Below, in pieces: positions 57,700-64,000 of a DNA stretch of 64,000 bases (positions within the stretch are counted from its first letter, which is position 1; each line of letters starts with the position of its first letter). The stretch covers positions 16,323 to 80,322 of IMG/VR virus record IMGVR_UViG_3300028859_000017; one strand, 5' to 3'. The position numbers were made by a program, and so were the translations under genes. Under the pieces are notes generated by a model. That model made no database searches, was not told where the DNA came from, and saw only the letters and a list, made by a program, of their open reading frames with translations. Origin of the DNA: a virus.

Positions 57700-60294
57700 A
57701 TGCCAGAAGCACTAAATGACGAAGCATTACAGTATCTTCTAAATAAGAACGTAGCGGTAGAAACCGCTACAGCAGCACAATTATCAGATGCCGTAGCCTA
57801 TGGAGATTGTTATAAATGGTACATTGAGAATCAGAAAGTAATGCCGAATACTGCTGATTTAGCCTCTGCTATATTTATACAGAAGTATGCCTTACATGAT
57901 AATAGTGGAATTTGTCTTGAACAAACCCCAGAAGATATGTGGGATAGAATTGCTAAAGTTCTCGCTGAGGAAGAAGTAAAAACTAATCCAGATATATCAA
58001 AAACTTATGATTTTTGGTTTACTCAATTTAGAGATATTCTGACTAATTGGAAATATACTCCTCAGGGTTCTGGACTGTATTCTTTAGGTAATCCATATGT
58101 AAAAGCTTCAGCCAGTAATTGTTTTATTTTAGAAAAAATATCTGACAACCTTGATTCTATCTTCGATACAGCAAAGAATATGGCTAAGATATATGCAGCA
58201 AGAGGTGGTTGTGGTATAAACTTATCTAATCTGCGTCCAAGTGGCTCTCAAACTAACAATGCTGCCAAAAGTTCTACCGGGGCTTATAGTTTTTGCGACT
58301 TCTTCTCACATGTTACTGCTGCCATAGGACAATCAGGTAGGCGTGGTGCTTTAATGTGCTGCCTTGAAGTTCATCACCCAGACATTTTTAACTTTATACA
58401 GATGAAGCAGGATTTAGATAAGCAATGGTTTTTTAATGAGTTATCAGAATCTGGAATAGATATTAATAATTGGAAGTATTCTAGTATTGCTGATAGACTA
58501 AAATCAACTTCCCATGCTAATGTGTCAGTATTAGTAGATAACACTTTTATTAACGCAGTAGAAAATGACTTAGATTATGAACTTTGGTATGAGTTTGAGA
58601 ATAACCAATACCCTAGAATTTCAAAAACTGTAAAAGCTAAGGATATTTGGAGCAAACTTATAGAAGGAGCTACTAATTCAGCAGAACCTGGAATAATAAA
58701 TTTTGAGTTAGTAAAGAAAGAATCTCCCGCTGACTGTTATTCAGAGATTACTGATTATATTATTATTGATCCAATAACAAATACTACTAAGAATGTATCG
58801 TATTCCTTTGAGACTGTAGGTTTTAATCCTTGTGCTGAGGTTCCTGCTAGTAGAGATGATTCTTGTTGCTTAGGTACACATAACCTTACAGCATTTGTTA
58901 TTAGTCCATATAAAGACAATGCTACATTTCATTATACAGAATTTGAACGTGTTGTTAAGTTATCTACAAGAGCTCAGGACAATATTAAAAATATAGATAT
59001 AATGCTACTTCCATTAGAAGGATTACGCAATTCAGCTATATTAGGAAGACGTATTGGAATGGGCTGTACAGGGCTCGCAGACACGTTAGCAATGCTTGGG
59101 CTACGGTACGACTCTGAAGAAGCTATTGAGACTTCTAGACGTATTTATGAGCTATTAAGAGACTCTGTATATGCTTCTTCTGAACAGTTAGCTATTGAGA
59201 AGGGTGCTTTTCCTGCTTATGATGCTACTAAAGAAAATGGCCATGTATTTCTGTCAAGACTACCAAAAGAACTTCAAAATAAGCCACGAAGAAATATAGC
59301 TTGTTTAACCAGTGCTCCAAATGGTTCAATGTCAATATTGATGCGTAATACTTCTTCTGGATTAGAGCCAGTATTTGAAACTGAAGAGTATACTAGAAAT
59401 GTTAAAAAGCCAGGAACTAATGACTTTGTTCAATTCAAAGTAAAGCATCAAGCTATTGAGGATTGTATAAATGCAGGTGGTGACCCTTCTGTATTTGTTA
59501 AAGCAGGTAATATTAATGGTGATATGAGAATAAAACTTCAGGCAACTATTCAACTATATATTGACCATGCCATTAGTTCAACAATAAACCTACCCAAAGG
59601 AACTACACAAGAGACTGTTGGCAAGCTATATATGAGTGCCTTTAAAGCTGGATGCAAGGGACTTACCGTTTATGTTGATGAATGTCGTTCTGGAGTTTTG
59701 AATGTTATAAAAGAAGAGCCTAAAAATAAGCCAAATAAAAGTATAGAAAGACCAAAAACTACTGATGTTGATATATTTAAGACTCGTTATAAGGAAAAAT
59801 CTTATATGATTTTAGTAGGAAAAGCAGATAATATCCCCTGTGAGATTTTTGGCGGGGAAGAATCCGGTCTAAGTCTTCCAACTAAATATAAATCTGCTAC
59901 TTTAACTAAAAAATCGCGTGGTCATTACACTCTTCAAATCCAACTTTCAGACGACCCAGAAGATATTTTAAAGGTTAATAACTTAGGAAATCTATTTCCA
60001 GCAGGTGATGTTATAACTATAGCAAGAATGATTAGTATGTCACTACGAAATGGAATAGCAGTTTCTGAAATCGTAGAACAGCTAGCTAAGAGTGGGTCTT
60101 CATTATATGATGCCCCAACTGTGTTTGCTAGAGTTCTTAAAAACTATATTTCAGATGAGGAAGTTATAGCTAAAGAAAAAGCTAAAAATAAGCCATGCCC
60201 AGAATGTGGTTCTGAGTTACTCTATAAACGTGAGTCTGGATGTCTTACTGAGGTATGTTCTAGTTGTAATTACTCTAATTCAAAATGCGGTTAA
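57700..60294 (+). CDS. nrdJ: Class II (adenosylcobalamin-dependent) ribonucleotide reductase
   Basis: 864 aa from ATG 57700 (GGAG nine bases upstream; a GTG at 57658 lacks a site). The sequence shows SASNCFILEKISDNLDSIF and AARGGCGINLSNLRPSG in the N-terminal half, FNPCAEVPA with the NPCxE radical-transfer Cys and Glu, LTSAPNGSMSILM and GLEPVFE. The C-terminal zinc ribbon CPECG ... CSSCNYSNSKCG is typical of NrdJ, which makes dNTPs from ribonucleotides using vitamin B12 without an NrdB partner. No NrdB gene is seen. It is followed by an HNH-type gene. Confidence 0.9.
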   Translation: MPEALNDEALQYLLNKNVAVETATAAQLSDAVAYGDCYKWYIENQKVMPNTADLASAIFIQKYALHDNSGICLEQTPEDMWDRIAKVLAEEEVKTNPDISKTYDFWFTQFRDILTNWKYTPQGSGLYSLGNPYVKASASNCFILEKISDNLDSIFDTAKNMAKIYAARGGCGINLSNLRPSGSQTNNAAKSSTGAYSFCDFFSHVTAAIGQSGRRGALMCCLEVHHPDIFNFIQMKQDLDKQWFFNELSESGIDINNWKYSSIADRLKSTSHANVSVLVDNTFINAVENDLDYELWYEFENNQYPRISKTVKAKDIWSKLIEGATNSAEPGIINFELVKKESPADCYSEITDYIIIDPITNTTKNVSYSFETVGFNPCAEVPASRDDSCCLGTHNLTAFVISPYKDNATFHYTEFERVVKLSTRAQDNIKNIDIMLLPLEGLRNSAILGRRIGMGCTGLADTLAMLGLRYDSEEAIETSRRIYELLRDSVYASSEQLAIEKGAFPAYDATKENGHVFLSRLPKELQNKPRRNIACLTSAPNGSMSILMRNTSSGLEPVFETEEYTRNVKKPGTNDFVQFKVKHQAIEDCINAGGDPSVFVKAGNINGDMRIKLQATIQLYIDHAISSTINLPKGTTQETVGKLYMSAFKAGCKGLTVYVDECRSGVLNVIKEEPKNKPNKSIERPKTTDVDIFKTRYKEKSYMILVGKADNIPCEIFGGEESGLSLPTKYKSATLTKKSRGHYTLQIQLSDDPEDILKVNNLGNLFPAGDVITIARMISMSLRNGIAVSEIVEQLAKSGSSLYDAPTVFARVLKNYISDEEVIAKEKAKNKPCPECGSELLYKRESGCLTEVCSSCNYSNSKCG

Positions 60295-60295
60295 T

Positions 60296-61330
60296 GTGAA
60301 ATTAGAAGATCTATATAAATATCAGTTTGATAGTAATGTATCTCCAAAAAACAACATTATTGGTAAGGTTTTCGGGCAGCTAAAAATTTTAGACCTAGTT
60401 GGTAAATGTCTAAAAAATAAAAGTAGGGTCATTTATTATAAGGCACAGTGTTCTTGTGGTAATTTTACTCTAGTTTCTTCACAGGACCTAGTTAAAGGGG
60501 ATACTAAAAGTTGTGGATGTTTAAAAATTAAGTTAGCATCTAGTGATTTAGTAAATAAAAAATTTGGTAGATTGACTGCTTTAAATACAGTTCCTAGAAA
60601 AGAAAAAAATAAAAGTAATTTAGCTTATTGGAATTGCTTATGTGATTGTGGTAATTATCATATAGCTTCTTCTAGGTCATTAATTGATGGTCTTGTTACT
60701 AGTTGTGGATGTTTGTTAATAGAAAAACAAAAAATAAATTTTGAAAAAGTTAAAAGCATAGGCCAAGTTGAATATATAGAACCACTAAAACTACTTCAAT
60801 CAGGAAAAATTTTATGTTTGTGTCATGGGTGTAATAAATTGATAGAAAGAAAGGCATCTAGTTTAATAAGAATGGAAGTAAAATCTTGCGGCTGTAAGGC
60901 AAATGAATTAAAATCAAAGGCAGCCGGCGGGACAGGTAACTCTGGTGAAGTAGTAAAATTAAGTAGAATAATAAGAGAATACATAAGTGAGAAATGGACT
61001 AAAAAATTAAGACTTCTTTACGGCATTCAAGACACTTCTAAGGAGGTAATCCATCATCTGAATACGGTTTCTAATATCCTTATGAAGTTCAAAATAAAAA
61101 CAACAGAAGATTATATGGGCCTATCAGAAGAAACTTTACTGGCCTTAGAAAATGACTTATTAGATTATTCAAATGGCTTGCCTTTAATAATTGAATGGCA
61201 TAAGCAATTACATAAAGCTCTAGGATATAATCATACTAAAAAGCAATCATTAATTTGGATTAATAATAAAAGGAAAGAAAATGGTCTGTTATTCTTGACC
61301 TGGAATGAGCAACTTCAGAAGTATGAGTAG
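60296..61330 (+). CDS. HNH-type homing endonuclease with three zinc units (family B)
   Basis: 344 aa from a GTG at 60296, one base after the reductase stop; the open frame extends into the reductase but an upstream start is unlikely. Zinc units FGQLKIL ... CSCG ... SCGC and FGRLTAL ... CLCDCG ... SCGC, plus a third, divergent CLCHGC ... SCGC, match the 356-aa gene at 19752. The C-terminus has KEVIHHLNTV ... PLIIEWHKQLHKALG, an HNH-like His arrangement without the usual cysteine pairs. Placement after RNR is a common site for phage homing genes. Confidence 0.75.
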   Translation: MKLEDLYKYQFDSNVSPKNNIIGKVFGQLKILDLVGKCLKNKSRVIYYKAQCSCGNFTLVSSQDLVKGDTKSCGCLKIKLASSDLVNKKFGRLTALNTVPRKEKNKSNLAYWNCLCDCGNYHIASSRSLIDGLVTSCGCLLIEKQKINFEKVKSIGQVEYIEPLKLLQSGKILCLCHGCNKLIERKASSLIRMEVKSCGCKANELKSKAAGGTGNSGEVVKLSRIIREYISEKWTKKLRLLYGIQDTSKEVIHHLNTVSNILMKFKIKTTEDYMGLSEETLLALENDLLDYSNGLPLIIEWHKQLHKALGYNHTKKQSLIWINNKRKENGLLFLTWNEQLQKYE

Positions 61331-61435
61331 TGTTAAGCCCTATAATATAAATAAAGGATGAGGCTGTTTTATTGTATAAATATAGAATGTAATTAACTGT
61401 ATACTTAATATAAATTAATAACTGGAGACATTCTA

Positions 61436-63724
61436 ATGTCAGAACAACGCATAACTACACCAGGAATTATAACTACTAGTGTATCAACTCTTCCATTAAG
61501 AACTCCACTTCTTAATTTAGAATTAGATCAAAGCGCATCACCATCAAGTATAGCCAATCTATTAGCAATAGACACAGCAGTAGGACAAGCTGCTTTAGGT
61601 AATAGTGGTAGTGTATCTCCCATTCCTTCTAGTGTTGCTCTTAGAGACTCTAGTGGTAATTTAGCAGCTAATCAATTCAACGGTTCTGCTTTGGGATTAA
61701 CCGGTCTTACTTCAAACCAAATAACTAACGCATTAGGATTTACTCCATATAATACTTCTAATACTGCTGGTTATATAACCTCTTCTGCTCTGTCTTCCTA
61801 TGCAGTTTTAAATTCTTCCCCTACTTTTACAGGTTCTATTACTTGCTCTTCTATTATAACATCTGGGGCTAGTATTACCTCTAATACTATACCAGTAACT
61901 TCATTGAATGTAACAGGAACAGCTAGTAGTAGTACTTATTTAAGAGGAGACGGTAGCTGGAATACTGCCCCAGGTGCTGTTCCTTCAGCTATATCTTATA
62001 CTGCTACTGGAGGATCTACTTCATCCAGTCTTCAGTCTATTCTGGATACTAGTGGTGTAAATGTTATATCTTTTGGTGCTATTCCAAATAATCTTACCTT
62101 TGATCAATCAAGTGCTTTTAATAATGCCATTGCTTATGCTGTAGCACATGGTATAGGTAAGGTAATTGTTCCATGTGGTTATTATGCTTGTAATATATTA
62201 ATAACTCAAAATGGAGTATTACTAGAATGTGGGCAACCTCAGGACTGGTATACTCCAAAAGCCTATCTTACGGCTTGGACTTTATCTAGTCCAGTAATAC
62301 AGGTAGGAAACGATACTGGATTTGTTTATGGTGTATCCTTAAATAATGTGTGTCTTAATGGGAGCGGCCCTAATGGACAAGGAACACTTGGATTATTTTT
62401 GGGAGGTGGCTGTAATGGTATTAATATATCTAATTTTTCTTGCGAGAACTTTACCAGTGCTGGATTACTGATAGGTGGCTCTACTAATTACCAAGTAGAG
62501 TATATTAACTTTGCTAATTGTAATTTTTCTGGCCATTATACCCAAGCATATACTTCTATAATTACCGTAAATGCTGGAACTGGATCAGTATGGACTAGTG
62601 CTGTGTATTTATCAAATTGTAATTTAATAAGTAATACATATGGAACTTATAGTATATTATTAAATAGTTCCTCGCTTATTTGGAATGGAGGTTGGTTACA
62701 AATAGGATTAAATGGTATAACTATTACAGGGTCAGGTGGTGGAATTTCTGGATCAGGGACACAAATTGAATATGCTGCGGCCGGTGCTGCATTGGTTGTT
62801 CCTAGTGCTACCAATGTTTGTGTTTCTTCCTATATATCAGGAAATATAACCATAAATACCCTGGATTTATTAAAAGACTCAAATGGAGTTACACATGCTA
62901 TAAATCAACCAGGACTAGGCCCTAATTGTGAGATAGGAATGTTTTGTCATCATATAGGTCTACAGTATTTTACTGGATATAATGGTAATGGGGCCTCCTC
63001 TACAGATACTACTATGTATTTGAGTGGTGGATATAACAGCACTGGAAGTTTTGATATGGGAAATAATATTGGAACTTCAGTAAACACCAGATTACGTTCA
63101 GATGGTTCCTTTCTAGTTATGTCATCTGGAGGAACTCAGATGGTTGTTTCTCCAGTATCAAGTGCTACTAATTGGTTTGCTGTACAAGGCTCTAATGGAG
63201 GAGCTGTACAAATAGGAACTGCTAACAACTCAGAAAGCGGTTCAATCGGTTTAAATATAGTTACTCAGGGTGGTGGTGCTGTTCAAATAAGTGGTCATAC
63301 TATTTTAGCAACCTCCAGTGCTGTTACTTCCCATACATCTGCTGCCCCTACTGGAACTACCTTAACTACTGCTGTTATGATGGCAATTGGAGGAACTATT
63401 ACTCCAGTAAATTCAACAAGAGTAGAGGTAACTATTTGTGGTATGTTATCAAATACTACAGCAGGAGATGGAGCAACAGTAGATTTGAGATACGGTACAG
63501 GAACAGCACCCATAAATGGAGCAGCAGTTACAGGAACACTACTTGGTTTGTCAATAGGGCCAATAATTTCATCAGTGGCTGCTCAAAAAACCCCATTTAC
63601 TATTACATATAGTGCTACTGGATTAACTATTGCTACTGCTTATTGGATAGATTGTTCTTTGATGGCAGTTACTGGAGGTACCGCCTCTGTGTCAAATATC
63701 TCAATATCAGCAACAGAAATATAA
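61436..63724 (+). CDS. Tail fibre/tailspike with pectate-lyase-like beta-helix
   Basis: 762 aa. The N-terminal 170 residues hold typical fibre repeats (LTSNQITNALGFTPYN, AGYITSSALSSYA, STYLRGDGSW). Residues about 205-260 read VISFGAIPNNLTFDQSSAFNNAI and KVIVPCGYYACNI, the start of a pectate-lyase/tailspike beta-helix, which continues to about 480. The C-terminal third is a Thr/Gly/Ala-rich beta domain. Such spikes bind or degrade surface polysaccharide; no chaperone domain is seen. ATG 61436 has TGGAGA upstream and TATAAATA sequences at 61346 and 61375. Confidence 0.85.
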   Translation: MSEQRITTPGIITTSVSTLPLRTPLLNLELDQSASPSSIANLLAIDTAVGQAALGNSGSVSPIPSSVALRDSSGNLAANQFNGSALGLTGLTSNQITNALGFTPYNTSNTAGYITSSALSSYAVLNSSPTFTGSITCSSIITSGASITSNTIPVTSLNVTGTASSSTYLRGDGSWNTAPGAVPSAISYTATGGSTSSSLQSILDTSGVNVISFGAIPNNLTFDQSSAFNNAIAYAVAHGIGKVIVPCGYYACNILITQNGVLLECGQPQDWYTPKAYLTAWTLSSPVIQVGNDTGFVYGVSLNNVCLNGSGPNGQGTLGLFLGGGCNGINISNFSCENFTSAGLLIGGSTNYQVEYINFANCNFSGHYTQAYTSIITVNAGTGSVWTSAVYLSNCNLISNTYGTYSILLNSSSLIWNGGWLQIGLNGITITGSGGGISGSGTQIEYAAAGAALVVPSATNVCVSSYISGNITINTLDLLKDSNGVTHAINQPGLGPNCEIGMFCHHIGLQYFTGYNGNGASSTDTTMYLSGGYNSTGSFDMGNNIGTSVNTRLRSDGSFLVMSSGGTQMVVSPVSSATNWFAVQGSNGGAVQIGTANNSESGSIGLNIVTQGGGAVQISGHTILATSSAVTSHTSAAPTGTTLTTAVMMAIGGTITPVNSTRVEVTICGMLSNTTAGDGATVDLRYGTGTAPINGAAVTGTLLGLSIGPIISSVAAQKTPFTITYSATGLTIATAYWIDCSLMAVTGGTASVSNISISATEI

Positions 63725-63806
63725 TTACTATTAATAACTAGTAAATATATAGGGAATATATAAACTGTCTGCTAGTCTGGAATAAGTAACTCCCTCTAAT
63801 ATAAAT

Positions 63807-63836
63807 AAAGGACCTTATTACTGGTCCTTTATTTTT
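63807..63836. terminator. Bidirectional terminator between convergent genes
   Basis: Eight-base arms AAAGGACC and GGTCCTTT with an 8-base loop and a T-rich tail on both strands. It separates the plus-strand tail fibre gene from the minus-strand gene entering from the right. Confidence 0.85.
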
Positions 63837-63856
63837 ATATATTTATTTATATTTTA

Positions 63857-64000
63857 CTATAGGGTAATAAGTCTATAATCTACACCAGCATTAAGACATT
63901 GAACAACACCAGCTGCCTCTAAATAATTTTCAACAAATATAATATTTTTATTATCAGGATATATTACATCTTTAAGACATGTAGTATTTTCTTTTACCAC
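63857..64000 (-). CDS. Partial gene of unknown function (C-terminus only)
   Basis: The last 47 codons of a minus-strand gene, ending in TAG at 63857. The visible end contains NKNIIFVENYLEAAGVVQCL and finishes VDYRLITL. No motif can be assigned. It shows that transcription switches back to the minus strand beyond the fibre gene. Confidence 0.65.
   Translation of the reverse strand: MVKENTTCLKDVIYPDNKNIIFVENYLEAAGVVQCLNAGVDYRLITL

Overview
The window is part of the genome of a large, AT-rich, T4-related contractile-tailed phage (Caudoviricetes, myovirus morphology). The evidence is a full set of T4-type virion genes: major capsid protein with a prohead-protease site, prohead protease, scaffold, portal, terminase, tail sheath, tail tube, tape measure and baseplate proteins. 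A T4-type replication and recombination set is also present: UvsX, gp32-like SSB, zinc-ribbon primase, RNase H/FEN-type exonuclease and a gp55-like sigma factor. I cannot name the species or host. No tRNA genes, CRISPR arrays or insertion sequences were seen.

Layout: positions 1-38484 are read on the minus strand. From right to left they hold a papain-fold amidase, SSB, UvsX, the late sigma factor, an intein-containing methyltransferase, terminase, portal, head genes, nucleotide kinase, tube, sheath, tape measure and baseplate/fibre genes. At 38485-38785 there is a divergent, hairpin-rich control region. From 38786 to 63724 everything is on the plus strand: a degenerate and an intact FEN-like protein, primase, small zinc proteins, a 1687-aa orphan and its operon, a Cas4/RecB-like nuclease, lysis-type proteins, tiny Lys-rich proteins, a B12-dependent ribonucleotide reductase, and a pectate-lyase-like tail fibre. 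A bidirectional terminator at about 63807 meets the next minus-strand gene.

The region carries a heavy homing load: one GIY-YIG gene, three HNH or HNH-like genes, one Hef-like gene, three zinc-array nucleases, one nuclease remnant and one intein. Almost all sit between or inside capsid, packaging, recombination and nucleotide-metabolism genes, usually joined to their neighbours by ATGA or TAATG-type junctions.

The most unusual signals are four. (1) A sharply conserved element, TTTRYCGATA followed by HT, stands just before ten replication, regulatory or homing genes and before no virion gene; it is a candidate phage-specific promoter. (2) Two adjacent DNA mini-hairpins with GAA loops, one containing GCGAAGC, lie in the divergent region. 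(3) A catalytically dead-looking FEN paralogue lies immediately before the intact one. (4) The 1687-aa and 198-aa proteins start with T4 internal-protein-like targeting peptides that end in a prohead-protease site.
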